Positions 8,586-17,291 of a stretch of 64,000 bases of DNA are shown one piece after another. Every line of letters begins with the position of its first letter. Position 1 is the stretch's first letter. The notes below the pieces were generated by a model that saw only the letters and a program-made list of their open reading frames with translations, was not told where the DNA came from and searched no databases. Made by a program: the position numbers and the translations under genes. Source of the DNA: Devosia aquimaris (GTDB lineage: Bacteria; Pseudomonadota; Alphaproteobacteria; Rhizobiales; Devosiaceae); NCBI RefSeq assembly GCF_020169335.1, contig NZ_JAIEZN010000002.1:682001-746000 (forward strand), written 5' to 3'.

Positions 8586-9025
8586 GTCTTGCTCTTGTCG
8601 TCTCCAGCAATCGGCACCGCATACAGCTCCAGCCGATGGTCCACCAGCCGGTAGCCCAGCCGCTTGGCTATCACATCCTGGATGGCCTCGATTTCCTCGT
8701 TGCGGAATTCGATCACCGTGCCGCTGCGAATGTCGATGAGATGGTCGTGGTGTTCGTCCGGGATCAGCTCGAAGCGCGCCCGTCCGTCCTTGAAATCATG
8801 CTTGGTGACGAGCCCGGCTTCCTCGAACAGGTTCACCGTGCGGTACACTGTCGACAGCGAGATGCGGTCATCCACGGCCGAGGCGCGGCGATAGAGCTCT
8901 TCCACATCGGGATGGTCATCGGCCGCTTCGATCACGCGGGCAATCACGCGCCGCTGGTCGGTCATGCGCATGCCTTTGGTGACGCAGGCCTCTTCCAGCG
9001 TCGGGTCAGTCTGGCCCCTGCTCAT
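8582..9025 (-). CDS. fur: Fur-family metalloregulator (Fur/Mur type)
   Basis: 147 aa. The winged-helix DNA-binding half contains the RMTDQRRVI and ISLSTVYRTVNLFEEAGLV signatures. The dimerisation half has EHHDHLIDIRSG, supplying the metal-binding histidines; the CxxC structural zinc site of enterobacterial Fur is absent, as in many alphaproteobacterial Fur/Mur proteins. In rhizobia this orthologue responds to manganese (Mur) rather than iron. It differs from Irr, which lacks this N-terminal pattern. It lies between rimI and plsC in one operon. Confidence 0.88.
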   Translation of the reverse strand: MSRGQTDPTLEEACVTKGMRMTDQRRVIARVIEAADDHPDVEELYRRASAVDDRISLSTVYRTVNLFEEAGLVTKHDFKDGRARFELIPDEHHDHLIDIRSGTVIEFRNEEIEAIQDVIAKRLGYRLVDHRLELYAVPIAGDDKSKT

Positions 9026-9060
9026 GCCATTGCTCCGAACCGGTTTGTCAGGCTTCCGGG

Positions 9061-9540
9061 TTACCCAAGATCACGCGACATGACAAGCGCGGTGGCCGCA
9101 GACCCGTCCGGCTTGGGGTAATAGCCCTGGCGCCGCGCCACCTGGGCAAATCCCTGCCGGCTATAGAGCTTGATGGCCGCCACATTGTCCTCGCTCACCT
9201 CGAGAAACATGCGCCGCGCCGGGCTCATCATCAAGTCGGCAAATGCTGCGTTGAGCAGGGCCTGGCCGATTCGCTTGCCGCGCCATTTGGGGTCCACGGC
9301 AATGGTCAGCAATTCGCTCTCGTCGGCCGCCAGCCGCACCACGGCAAAGCCGGCAATGCGCCGCTTGGCGTCACAGGCCACATAGACCCGGCTTTCCGCC
9401 TCGCCGAGAAAGCCCATCATCTCCTGGCTCGACCAGCCGCGATAAAATCCCTTGGCATGGATGCGCGCCAGCGCCTCGGCGTCCGCGCCCTGGCCGGGTT
9501 CGATATGCAGCCCTGCCGGCGCCATCCACAGCTTGATCAC
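9061..9540 (-). CDS. rimI: Ribosomal-protein-alanine N-acetyltransferase (GNAT family)
   Basis: 159 aa with the GNAT acetyl-CoA-binding motif VDPKWRGKRIGQALL around residues 82-96 and the motif-B region LEVSEDNVAAIKLYSRQGF. RimI acetylates the N-terminal Ala of ribosomal protein S18. Its start overlaps the tsaB stop by 4 nt (ATGA), and adjacency to tsaB is one of the most conserved features of bacterial rimI, which makes the assignment firm. Confidence 0.9.
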   Translation of the reverse strand: MIKLWMAPAGLHIEPGQGADAEALARIHAKGFYRGWSSQEMMGFLGEAESRVYVACDAKRRIAGFAVVRLAADESELLTIAVDPKWRGKRIGQALLNAAFADLMMSPARRMFLEVSEDNVAAIKLYSRQGFAQVARRQGYYPKPDGSAATALVMSRDLG

Positions 9541-10157
9541 GCGCCCGTCCTTTCCACCCGCCCCGCCGTCTGCGGCTTGGCATCGGCCTCGCGCACATAG
9601 GCCGCCTCGGGCGGGTGCGTCGCCGGGTCCGCCGTGGCGCCATGGCGGGCCACGAGGGCAATATCGACAAAGGGCTCCCCGATCACCACCGTGCCGGGGG
9701 GCACCGCCGCCTGCGCCAGCACCAGCGGCACGATATCGGCCTCGGTCAGCGGCTGCGCCGGCCCGGCAAAGATCTGGAAATAGGCCTCGCCCCGCCGCGC
9801 ATCGAGCAGCACGGTCGAGGCACCCGGCACCGCCAGCGACAGCGCCAAAAGGCTCGGCACCCCGATCACCGGTATCCCCCGCGCCAGCCCGATGCCGCGC
9901 GCCGCGCTCAGCCCGATGCGCAGCCCGGTGAACGAGCCTGGCCCGGTGGTGGTCACCACCCGCGTCAGATCGGCATAGGTGAGGCTATTGCGCGCCAGCA
10001 GCGCCGCAATGCGCTCAAAGATCAGCTCGGCATGGCCCGTGGCAATGGCGTCGATCGACACATCGACGTTTCCATCCGCCAGCAGCAGCCCCAGTTGCAG
10101 CCTGGGCGCAGCCGTGTCGATGGCCAACACCACAGGCGTCTTGGTTGCCGCGGTCAT
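9537..10157 (-). CDS. tsaB: tRNA threonylcarbamoyladenosine biosynthesis protein TsaB
   Basis: 206 aa, a partner of TsaD/TsaE in forming t6A37 in ANN-decoding tRNAs. It has the ASKHA-fold start VLAIDTAAPRLQLGLL and the TTGPGSFTGLRIGLSAARGI motif characteristic of the TsaB/YeaZ family. Its start overlaps the trhO stop and its stop overlaps the rimI start, so the three genes are tightly coupled. Confidence 0.93.
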   Translation of the reverse strand: MTAATKTPVVLAIDTAAPRLQLGLLLADGNVDVSIDAIATGHAELIFERIAALLARNSLTYADLTRVVTTTGPGSFTGLRIGLSAARGIGLARGIPVIGVPSLLALSLAVPGASTVLLDARRGEAYFQIFAGPAQPLTEADIVPLVLAQAAVPPGTVVIGEPFVDIALVARHGATADPATHPPEAAYVREADAKPQTAGRVERTGA

Positions 10158-11212
10158 GCCCCACCGGCCTGGTTGCGCTGGCGCGAAGCCTCGGCCAGGG
10201 CGCGCTTGCGTTCCCGCGCCGCTTCGGCGGCCGCCGCTGCCGCATCGCCCAGATGCGCGCCGCCACGCTTGCGCGCCAGCTCCATCTGCTTCTGCCGCTC
10301 CTGGGCTGCCGCATGCTTTTCTGCGTCATCGGCGCAATGGGGGCAGCTCACGCCCTCCACATAGGCGGGCAGGGCGCGCTCGGCTGGCGTCAGCGGATGC
10401 CGGCAGGCGCGGCACAGCGTGGCCTCACCCTCCACCAGCCCATGGCCCACCGACACGCGCTCGTCGAACACGAAGCACTCCCCGGCAAAGCGGCTCTCCG
10501 CCTCGGGCACCACTTCGAGATATTTGAGGATCCCCCCCTTGAGGTGGAACACCTCCTCAAAGCCCTGGCTCAGCAGATAGCTCGAGGCCTTTTCGCAGCG
10601 GATGCCGCCGGTGCAGAACATGGCGACCTTCTTGTCCCGCTTGGGGTCGAGATGGGTCGCCACATAGTCCTTGAACTCGGTGAAATTGGCAGTTTGCGGG
10701 TCCAGCGCCCGGCTGAACGTGCCCAGCCCCACCTCATAGTCATTGCGCGTATCGACGAGCACCACGTCGTTGCGGTCAATCAGCTCGTTCCAGTCCTCGG
10801 GCTCGACATAGGTGCCCACCTGCAGCGCCGGATTGGCCTCGGGCGCCCGCAGCGTCACGATCTCGGGTTTGAGCCGTACCTTCATGCGTAAGAACGGCAT
10901 CGCGCTGGCGAAGGAATATTTGACTTCCGCACCACTCAGCCGCCCGCCGAACGGGCCGGAGACGAACAGGAACTGCGCCAGCGCATCGATGGCCTCGGGC
11001 GTGCCCGCCACCGTGCCATTTATCCCCTCCGGCGCCAGGATCAGCGTGCCCTTGATCCCCTTGCCGCAGCACAGTTCCGCCAGCGGCTTCTGCAGCGCTT
11101 CGGCGTCGGGCAGGTCGGCGAATTTATACAGCGCCATCACCTTGTATGGCAGATGCGCTTGGTGCAGATTGTCGGTCATATCAGTGTTCGGGCGGGTCAT
11201 TGGCTCGCTCAT
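10154..11212 (-). CDS. trhO: tRNA uridine(34) hydroxylase / rhodanese-like protein TrhO
   Basis: About 352 aa. It catalyses oxygen-dependent hydroxylation of wobble U34 to ho5U. An acylphosphatase-like N-terminal domain (KGTLILAPEGINGTVAG) precedes a rhodanese domain with the catalytic loop FCTGGIRCEKA. A C-terminal cysteine cluster (LCRACRHPL, SCPHC) and a charged coiled-coil tail rich in Ala, Arg and Glu follow. The start is uncertain among ATGs at 11236, 11212 and 11179; none has a strong ribosome binding site. First gene of the trhO-tsaB-rimI-fur-plsC operon. Confidence 0.9.
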   Translation of the reverse strand: MSEPMTRPNTDMTDNLHQAHLPYKVMALYKFADLPDAEALQKPLAELCCGKGIKGTLILAPEGINGTVAGTPEAIDALAQFLFVSGPFGGRLSGAEVKYSFASAMPFLRMKVRLKPEIVTLRAPEANPALQVGTYVEPEDWNELIDRNDVVLVDTRNDYEVGLGTFSRALDPQTANFTEFKDYVATHLDPKRDKKVAMFCTGGIRCEKASSYLLSQGFEEVFHLKGGILKYLEVVPEAESRFAGECFVFDERVSVGHGLVEGEATLCRACRHPLTPAERALPAYVEGVSCPHCADDAEKHAAAQERQKQMELARKRGGAHLGDAAAAAAEAARERKRALAEASRQRNQAGGA

Positions 11213-11310
11213 ATCACTGGCCGCGCCTGCGGCCAAAGCGAGAAATCACCCGACGGGTCCATCGCGCCCCGTCCCACACAGACCTAAACAGGCATCTTCG
11301 GGAGACCACC

Positions 11311-12348
11311 ATGACCTATCGGGCCGATCCGGCACGCTATGACTCCATGCAATATCGTCGCTCGGGCCGCTCGGGCCTCAAGCTCCCCGTGGTCAGCCTC
11401 GGCCTCTGGCAGAATTTCGGTGGCACGCGCGACTACCCCTCCGCGCTCGAAATCCTCGCCCATGCCTTTGATGCCGGCGTCACCCATTTCGACCTGGCCA
11501 ACAACTACGGCCCGCCCGCCGGCTCGTCCGAAGAGCTGTTCGGCCAGGTCATGGCGCGCGATTTCCGCCCCTATCGCGATGAGCTGATCATTTCCACCAA
11601 GGCCGGCTACACCATGTGGCCCGGCCCCTATGGCGATTTCGGCAGCCGCAAATACCTGCTTGCCAGCCTCGACCAGTCGCTCCAGCGCATGGGGCTGGAC
11701 TATGTCGATATCTTCTATTCCCACCGCTATGACCCCGAGACCCCGCTGGAAGAGACCATGGGCGCCCTGGCCCACGCCGTCCGCTCCGGCAAGGCGCTCT
11801 ATGTCGGCATTTCCAGCTATCCCGAGGCGCAGACGCGCCAGGCCCATGCGATCCTGAAAGAGATGGGCGTCGCCACCACCATCCATCAGCCCTCCTATTC
11901 CGTCATCAACCGCTGGATCGAGAACGATCGCACCATCGATGCATGCGGCGATCTCGGCATCGGCATGATTGCCTTTTCCCCGCTCGCCCAGGGCGTGCTC
12001 TCGGGCAAATACAATTCCGGCGGCGCCCAGGGCAGCCGCGGCGACAATCCCAATGGCACGCTGCGCGCCAGCCATATCGAGCCACGCGTGCTCGATGCGG
12101 TCGACAAGCTCGGCGAAATCGCCAAATCGCGGGGCCAGTCCATGGTCCAGCTGGCACTGAGCTGGGTGCTGCGCCGCCCCGAAATGACCTCGGCGCTGAT
12201 CGGCGTGCGCACGCTCGATCAGCTCAAGGATAATCTCGGCGTGCTCAACAATCTCGATCTTTCGCCCGAGGAGATTGCCGCCATCGACGACGCCACCAAG
12301 GACGGCCAGATGGAGCTCCATCCCCGTCCCTCCGGCTGGCTGCGCTGA
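11311..12348 (+). CDS. Aldo/keto reductase (YghZ / L-glyceraldehyde 3-phosphate reductase type)
   Basis: 345 aa. The ANNYGPPAGSSEELFG segment carries the catalytic Tyr in the form typical of YghZ/KvbetaK-like reductases, and FYSHRYDPETPLEETM and the C-terminal cofactor segment (SALIGVRTLDQLKDNL) match the subfamily. It reduces small aldehydes with NADPH in the cytosol. ATG 11311 has GGGAG 7 nt upstream. The next gene starts 5 nt after its stop, so the two form an operon. Confidence 0.92.
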   Translation: MTYRADPARYDSMQYRRSGRSGLKLPVVSLGLWQNFGGTRDYPSALEILAHAFDAGVTHFDLANNYGPPAGSSEELFGQVMARDFRPYRDELIISTKAGYTMWPGPYGDFGSRKYLLASLDQSLQRMGLDYVDIFYSHRYDPETPLEETMGALAHAVRSGKALYVGISSYPEAQTRQAHAILKEMGVATTIHQPSYSVINRWIENDRTIDACGDLGIGMIAFSPLAQGVLSGKYNSGGAQGSRGDNPNGTLRASHIEPRVLDAVDKLGEIAKSRGQSMVQLALSWVLRRPEMTSALIGVRTLDQLKDNLGVLNNLDLSPEEIAAIDDATKDGQMELHPRPSGWLR

Positions 12349-12353
12349 TCGCC

Positions 12354-13235
12354 ATGGCTCTTACGCGTCAACGCCTCATCGCGCTGATCGGCCTTAGCGA
12401 ACCCGCCATCGCGCTGGTTTCGTCCACCACGGTCGAGCATGAAGATTATGCCGTCGAGACCCTCACCCTGCGCATCGGCAATGCCGATGTGCGCGGCTTC
12501 CTCACCCGGCCGCTCAAGCCAGAGGGTCGCCTGCCGGCGATCCTTTATGCCCATTCCCATGGCGGCGGCTATGCCATCGGCGCCGCCGAACTGCTCGACG
12601 GGCGCGAATATCTGCTCGATCCGCTCGGCCCGGTCTTTGCCCGCGCCGGCTATGTCACGCTCTGCATCGACATGCCGGTCTTTGGCCTGCGCTCGAATGT
12701 TACCGAGTCCGCCGCGACCAAGGCGCTGCTGTGGATGGGCCAGTCGCTGTTCGGCCAGATGCTGAACGAAGAGGCTGCCGCGCTGACCTATTTGGCCACT
12801 CGGCCCGATGTCGATCCCGCCCGCATCGGCGCCTATGGCATCTCCATGGGGTCGACCCTCAGCTATTGGCTGGCCGCCATGGACACCCGCATCAAGGCGG
12901 TGGTCCACCTCTGCTGCTTTGCCGATCAGCGCACCATGATCGAACTGGGCGCCCATGATGGCCATGGCATCTATATGATGGTCCCGGGCCTGTTGGCCGA
13001 AGCCGACGCCGGCTCGATTGCCGCGCTCATCGCCCCGCGCCCGCAACTGGTCTGCATCGGCGAGGCCGATAGCCTCACCCCGCCTCTGGCCGTCAGCCGC
13101 GCCTGGGCCGAGCTCGAACCGGCCTATGCCACCACGCCCGACCAGCTGCAGCTGCTCAGCGAACCCGGCATCGGCCACCAGGAAACCCCAGCCTCCCGCG
13201 CCGCCGCCCTCAGCTTCTTCGCAGCTAACCTCTAG
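12354..13235 (+). CDS. Alpha/beta hydrolase, dienelactone-hydrolase-like
   Basis: 293 aa. An alpha/beta-hydrolase fold with the oxyanion-side HSHGGGYAIG motif near residue 64, the nucleophile elbow YGISMGS, and a late GIGHQE supplying the histidine. A substrate is not evident. It is co-transcribed with the aldo/keto reductase (5-nt gap), so a joint role in handling small carbonyl or ester compounds is plausible inference. Confidence 0.82.
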   Translation: MALTRQRLIALIGLSEPAIALVSSTTVEHEDYAVETLTLRIGNADVRGFLTRPLKPEGRLPAILYAHSHGGGYAIGAAELLDGREYLLDPLGPVFARAGYVTLCIDMPVFGLRSNVTESAATKALLWMGQSLFGQMLNEEAAALTYLATRPDVDPARIGAYGISMGSTLSYWLAAMDTRIKAVVHLCCFADQRTMIELGAHDGHGIYMMVPGLLAEADAGSIAALIAPRPQLVCIGEADSLTPPLAVSRAWAELEPAYATTPDQLQLLSEPGIGHQETPASRAAALSFFAANL

Positions 13236-13242
13236 TCGGGCA

Positions 13243-13265
13243 GGGCGCTGCCCCGCGCAGCGCCC
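13243..13265. terminator. GC-rich hairpin between convergent genes
   Basis: GGGCGCTGC at 13243-13251 pairs perfectly with GCAGCGCCC at 13257-13265 across a 5-nt loop. There is no T-run, so rho-independent function is uncertain; it lies between convergent genes where a bidirectional terminator is expected. Confidence 0.45.
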
Positions 13266-13290
13266 CGCCGCTTGCGGCCGCGGACTGCCC

Positions 13291-14334
13291 TCAGGCCCGG
13301 GGCCTCTCGATCAGGCTCTCCCCGGCCGCGATGATCGATTGCGCAGCCGGACGCGGCGTCCAGCCGAGCAGGTCCTGCGCCTTCTTTGCGCTCATCTGGC
13401 GGCTTCTTCCGAGTTCCGGCACGAGGCCGGCAATCTGGGGGTTCATCAGCCCCAGCAACCGGAACAGCCAGTCCGGCATCTGTCGCAGCGAGACCTTTTG
13501 CGCGTCTTGTCCCAGGTTTGCCCTGAGGATAGCCGCCATGTCCCGGAACCAGAGAAAATCGCCACTGGCAATGAAGCGCTCGCCCGCCGCCTGCGGCAAC
13601 ATCATCGCCAGGATATGCAGGTTGGCGAGGTCGCGAATGTCCACGATCCCCATGCCGATATTGGGCAGGGCCGGCATCTTGCCGGCCAGCATGCGGGCGA
13701 TCAGGCCAACGGAGTCCGAATAGGTGCCGTCCAGCGCCGGCCCCAGGATGAAGCCGGGGAGAATTGTCACCAGCTCCATCCCGACGCCGGGGCTGCGGGC
13801 AAAGGCCCAGGCATCCTGCTCGGCCATGGTCTTGGCCCGCATATAGTCGCCGATGCCGGCCTGGCCGAGGTCCGTCCAATGCGTTTCGTCGATCGGCTGG
13901 CCCGGCGCGAGCGATCCCTTGGCCGGGCGGCTGGCGGAAAAGCCCGATGACGTCAGCACCACGCGCTTGGCGCCTGCTGCCGCGCTGGCCCTGAGCACGC
14001 GCATCGTGCCCTCGCGCGCCGCCGAAATCACGTCCTTGCCCGTCATGGGCGATGCCTGATGCAGCACGAAGTCGACGCCTGCGAGCGCCTCGTCCCATCC
14101 CGCGTCATCGAGCAGATCGGCGCCAAATAGACGCAGCCCCGCCGTGTTGCCCGTGTACCGGCCAATGCGCCGGCGCAGCGCCTCTTCGCTTTTGCGCGAG
14201 CGGACCGTCGTGCGCACCACAAAACCCCTCTCGAGCAGCGCGACAATGGTCCAGCCCGCGAGATAGCCCGTGCCGCCCGTCACCAGGACGGTCTGTTGCT
14301 CTGGCGCAAAAATGTCTGAAGTGGTATCCGGCAT
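13291..14334 (-). CDS. NAD(P)-dependent epimerase/dehydratase family protein (extended SDR)
   Basis: 347 aa. The N-terminal Rossmann motif VTGGTGYLAGW (about residues 18-28) and the active-site YMRAK (YxxxK) place it among extended short-chain dehydrogenases of the dihydroflavonol-4-reductase-like type. The substrate is unknown. It is transcribed divergently from an HxlR-type regulator across a 69-nt gap that contains a perfect inverted repeat, so it is a likely target of that regulator. Confidence 0.85.
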   Translation of the reverse strand: MPDTTSDIFAPEQQTVLVTGGTGYLAGWTIVALLERGFVVRTTVRSRKSEEALRRRIGRYTGNTAGLRLFGADLLDDAGWDEALAGVDFVLHQASPMTGKDVISAAREGTMRVLRASAAAGAKRVVLTSSGFSASRPAKGSLAPGQPIDETHWTDLGQAGIGDYMRAKTMAEQDAWAFARSPGVGMELVTILPGFILGPALDGTYSDSVGLIARMLAGKMPALPNIGMGIVDIRDLANLHILAMMLPQAAGERFIASGDFLWFRDMAAILRANLGQDAQKVSLRQMPDWLFRLLGLMNPQIAGLVPELGRSRQMSAKKAQDLLGWTPRPAAQSIIAAGESLIERPRA

Positions 14335-14340
14335 CTCAAT

Positions 14341-14378
14341 TGGTCTCCATTAGAGACCATAGGATGTAATTGAGACCG
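14341..14378. promoter_or_regulatory. Predicted HxlR-type operator (TGGTCTC-N5-GAGACCA)
   Basis: TGGTCTC at 14341-14347 and GAGACCA at 14353-14359 form a perfect 7-bp inverted repeat with 5-nt spacing. A second GAGACC lies at 14372-14377 within AATTGAGACC, which is the reverse complement of a sequence resembling the left flank. It is the only repeat in the divergent spacer. It lies just outside the dehydrogenase start codon, consistent with repression of that gene and autoregulation. Confidence 0.6.
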
Positions 14379-14403
14379 GGCGCTTTGCTAAGGAGGCACT
14401 TTG

Positions 14404-14778
14404 ATGAGACTAGGAAACGTCGACGTCCCCCGCGACACCTGCCAATTGGTCGGCAACATCCTCGGCCATCTCGGCGACAAGTGGTCGGTGCTGATCATCG
14501 TGTTGCTGCGCGAGCGCCCCATGCGCTATTCTGAGCTGGAACGGCAGATCGAGACCGTCTCCAAGAAGATGCTCACCACCACGCTCCGCCATCTCGAACG
14601 CGATGGCTTCATCTCCCGCGCGGTCACGCCCACGATCCCGCCGCGGGTTGACTATCAACTGTCCGAGCTGGGCCGCGAGGTCATGGAGCCGCTCGACGTG
14701 CTGGCCAGATGGGCCCTGCGCAACAGCGACCGCATCGTCGAGGCCCGCTCGCGCTACGACTCCGATCATGAGCCCTAG
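14404..14778 (+). CDS. HxlR-family winged-helix transcriptional regulator
   Basis: 124 aa. The family pattern is clear: CQLVGNILGHLGDKWSVLII, RYSELERQI, and KMLTTTLRHLERDGFISR, the recognition helix and wing. HxlR proteins are small dimeric regulators, often redox- or aldehyde-responsive. One cysteine, near residue 13, is in the position conserved in many members that sense electrophiles. Start ATG 14404 has AAGGAGG 7 nt upstream, better than the in-frame TTG at 14401. It probably controls the divergent dehydrogenase at 13291. Confidence 0.92.
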   Translation: MRLGNVDVPRDTCQLVGNILGHLGDKWSVLIIVLLRERPMRYSELERQIETVSKKMLTTTLRHLERDGFISRAVTPTIPPRVDYQLSELGREVMEPLDVLARWALRNSDRIVEARSRYDSDHEP

Positions 14779-14963
14779 CGCAGACCTGCCTGCTGGAGAT
14801 CGATGGGTGATCGACGGCACTGGGGATCGGGATGGACACAGCCCGGCGTGACCATCCGCAGCTGCAATGTTCTTGAGATCGCAAATTGGCCTTGCCGCAT
14901 GGTCACAAGGGTATTGGACAGGCTGCTCCCGGCCTCCGGATGTGCCGGGCCCAGGAGCGGCTT

Positions 14964-15752
14964 TCACACTGTCCGGATAGTGCCGCCATCAATGACGAAC
15001 TCAGCGCCGTGGATCGCCGCCGCCCGGTCGGACGCAAGATAGGCGATAAGGTCGGCCACCTCTTCGGGTTTGGCGCCGCGCCCGATCGAAATTCCGCCCA
15101 GGGCATCGAGCACGGACTGGCGCGCGTCCTCGATCGTGCCGCCATTGGCCGCCCGCAGCATTTCGAGAAAGTCTCCGGTCCCTTCGGTCAGGATCCAGCC
15201 GGGAGAGACGGAATTGACCCGCACTCCCTTGGGACCGAGCTCTTTGGAAATCGACTTGCTATAGGTTCGCAGTGCGGCTTTTGCAGCAGCATAGCCCGTC
15301 GTGGATTCGGGCAGCGGCAGGACGGACTGGATCGACGTGATATGCACCACCGTGCCCTTGCCCCGCGCCAGCATCTGCGGGATCAGCAGGCGATCCAGGC
15401 GCACACTGGCGAGCAGGTTGAGGTTCAGCTCTGCAAGCCAATGCTCGTCCGTCAGCGCAGCAAAGCCACCTGCCGGCGAGTCGGACCCGCCGATCACATG
15501 GGCGAGGATGTCGACCCCGCCCATCCGCTCGATTGCCGCCGTGCTCAGCGCATCGCTGCCGGCCGTCGTGGTCAGGTCGGCCTGCACATAGTCAACGCCC
15601 GCGATAGGGTCCTTGATGGTGCGGGCGGCAGTGATGACCCGGGCTCCGCCGGCGAGGAAGCGCTCGACCGTGGCGCGGCCGAGGCCCTTGGTGCCGCCGC
15701 TGACAAGCACGCGCTGACCGGCGAACTCGCTGGGATTGGCCTGGACGCTCAT
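14964..15752 (-). CDS. Short-chain dehydrogenase/reductase
   Basis: 262 aa, classical SDR. The cofactor motif SGGTKGLGRAT is near residue 18; the AHVIGG strand and active-site YAAAK with the upstream serines of STTGY are followed by RVNSVSPGWI. It should oxidise or reduce a hydroxyl/carbonyl using NAD(P)(H). The start at 15752 overlaps the stop of the SnoaL-like gene by 4 nt, so the two are translationally coupled. Divergent from a LysR regulator. Confidence 0.9.
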   Translation of the reverse strand: MSVQANPSEFAGQRVLVSGGTKGLGRATVERFLAGGARVITAARTIKDPIAGVDYVQADLTTTAGSDALSTAAIERMGGVDILAHVIGGSDSPAGGFAALTDEHWLAELNLNLLASVRLDRLLIPQMLARGKGTVVHITSIQSVLPLPESTTGYAAAKAALRTYSKSISKELGPKGVRVNSVSPGWILTEGTGDFLEMLRAANGGTIEDARQSVLDALGGISIGRGAKPEEVADLIAYLASDRAAAIHGAEFVIDGGTIRTV

Positions 15753-16078
15753 ACCGTCGCCTGCAGCGTCTGGATGGCGCCGTTCGCCAGCGTGAAGCGA
15801 TAGGTGAAGCGGATCGGGCTGCCGGGGAACTCGCCGTGAGCGGGGCCTTCGAGCACGATATCGCCGTCTTCTTCCCGAACGGACTCGGGTGCGAAGATCG
15901 CCTTGACCGGGATCACTTCCTGTTCGAACAGGCGGCGGATTGCCGCCTGTCCCGCGAAGGGCTTGCCGTTGTCGATGAACAGGGCATCGGGCAGGAACGG
16001 CTTCAACATGCCGTCGATATCGAGACGGGCATTTGCCGCGATATAGTCGGCGATGGGACTGGGAAGGTTCAGGGACAT
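15749..16078 (-). CDS. SnoaL-like / NTF2-fold polyketide cyclase-family protein
   Basis: 109 aa. The pattern IADYIAANARLDIDGMLKPFLPDA followed by GKPFAGQAAIRRLFE and a C-terminal FTYRFTLANG is typical of the SnoaL/NTF2-like fold, which covers isomerases, cyclases and ligand-binding proteins. ATG 16078 is chosen over 16084 because CGGAG then lies 6 nt upstream. It is the first gene of an operon with an SDR, divergent from a LysR-type gene at 16175 which probably controls it. Confidence 0.78.
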   Translation of the reverse strand: MSLNLPSPIADYIAANARLDIDGMLKPFLPDALFIDNGKPFAGQAAIRRLFEQEVIPVKAIFAPESVREEDGDIVLEGPAHGEFPGSPIRFTYRFTLANGAIQTLQATV

Positions 16079-16174
16079 GGTCATCTCCGTATTGGTGATG
16101 ACGCAAACATAGCGATGGACTTTTCACCTGATAATCGAGACAAAGCAGCATAGCGTGTCACGGAAACCGGGATA

Positions 16175-17086
16175 ATGGCTCGCCATTCGCTGATTGAACT
16201 CGAGGCCGTTCTCGCCATCGATCGTTGTGGGTCGTTTCGCGCCGCGGCGCTGGATCTGGGCATGTCGACCACCGCGATCAGCAACGCCGTGGGCAAGCTC
16301 GAGCGCGAACTTGATGTGCGGTTGTTCAACCGCACCACGCGCAGCGTCTCGCTCACCCATGCCGGGCGAATCTTTGTCGCACAGATCAAGCCGTCGCTGG
16401 ACGGCATCCAGAAAGCGATGAACACGGCGCGCGCGCAGCAGGAAACGCCGTCGGGCACCCTGCGCATCAATGCCTTTGCGACCGCAGCGCGCGAGATCAT
16501 GTCGCCACTCGTCCTTACCTATCTGGAGCGCTATCCCCAGGTTCACATCGACATTGTCACCGAGGGACGGCTTGTTGACGTTGTGGCGGCGGGCTTCGAT
16601 CTGGGACTGCGCAGCGCCGATCTGGTGCCCAGCGACGCCATCGCCATTCCGCTGGGTCGGATGCGGCAGATTGCGGTGGCCGCGTCCCCAGCCTTCTTCA
16701 GGGACAGGGCGATTCCCAAGGTGCCGCAGGACTTGCTCTCCTACCCCTGTATTCGCGCGCGCCTGCCCGACGGAGCATTGCTGAAGTGGCGATTCAGCAA
16801 GGACGGCGAGGACCTGCAGCTCGACGTCGAGGGGCCTATCACCCTTGATGAAGCGTCTGTGACGCGGATCGCGGCAATCAATGGCGTGGGGATCGGCTAT
16901 TTCATGGAAAGCGATGTCCGCGAAGACCTGTCCGCGGGCCGGCTTGTGCGCATTCTTGAGGATTGGACGCCGCCGCTCCCGCCGCTGTGTCTCTATTTCT
17001 ACAATCGGCGCAATTCATCCGCCGCCTTCCAGGCCTTTATCGCCCTCGCGCGTGACTTTGCCGCCGGGCGGCTCAGCCAGCCTTGA
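16175..17086 (+). CDS. LysR-family transcriptional regulator
   Basis: 303 aa. The N-terminal winged helix is recognisable ([23 protein letters not shown], then [25 protein letters not shown]), followed by the periplasmic-binding-like effector domain with [18 protein letters not shown]. It lies divergent to the SnoaL/SDR pair, the standard arrangement for a LysR regulator and its target. The 90-nt spacer contains candidate -10-like AT-rich tracts, but I see no perfect T-N11-A box. Confidence 0.9.
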   Translation: MARHSLIELEAVLAIDRCGSFRAAALDLGMSTTAISNAVGKLERELDVRLFNRTTRSVSLTHAGRIFVAQIKPSLDGIQKAMNTARAQQETPSGTLRINAFATAAREIMSPLVLTYLERYPQVHIDIVTEGRLVDVVAAGFDLGLRSADLVPSDAIAIPLGRMRQIAVAASPAFFRDRAIPKVPQDLLSYPCIRARLPDGALLKWRFSKDGEDLQLDVEGPITLDEASVTRIAAINGVGIGYFMESDVREDLSAGRLVRILEDWTPPLPPLCLYFYNRRNSSAAFQAFIALARDFAAGRLSQP

Positions 17087-17190
17087 ATAATCTGATCAAG
17101 GCGCGCTCGCGCGTGATCATGCCCATGCCCTGGATGTCGAGCAGGGCGGGGGTCTCGAGTTTTTTGAAATGGCCCTTCGCCTCGCGGCCA
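17073..17190 (-). pseudogene. Remnant of a helix-hairpin-helix (RNAP alpha-CTD-like) protein
   Basis: The last ~34 codons before the stop at 17073 read as a truncated relative of the protein at 26063-26353. LETPALLDIQGMGMITRERALI aligns with LTGPELLEIEGMGIGVIKRVRAII, but upstream sequence is unrelated and soon merges with an intergenic repeat. The remnant overlaps the 3' end of the LysR gene by 14 nt on the opposite strand. At its intact locus the same domain is also adjacent to a LysR gene. No plausible start or ribosome binding site remains. Confidence 0.55.
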
Positions 17191-17237
17191 CAGCGTCGCC
17201 GCCGCTGTCCGGTGCCCGCCGCCCCCAACCCACGCGG

Positions 17238-17266
17238 GTCACCCTTGGGCTTGCCCCGAGGGCTCT
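17238..17266. repeat. 29-nt palindromic intergenic repeat, copy 1
   Basis: A 29-nt unit with inverted arms around a 5-nt centre. It matches the unit at 31232-31260 at 26 of 29 positions; the ideal core is CCCTCGGG-N5-CCCGAGGG. Confidence 0.65.
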
Positions 17267-17291
17267 TCACCTCACAACCAAGAAACCTCAG

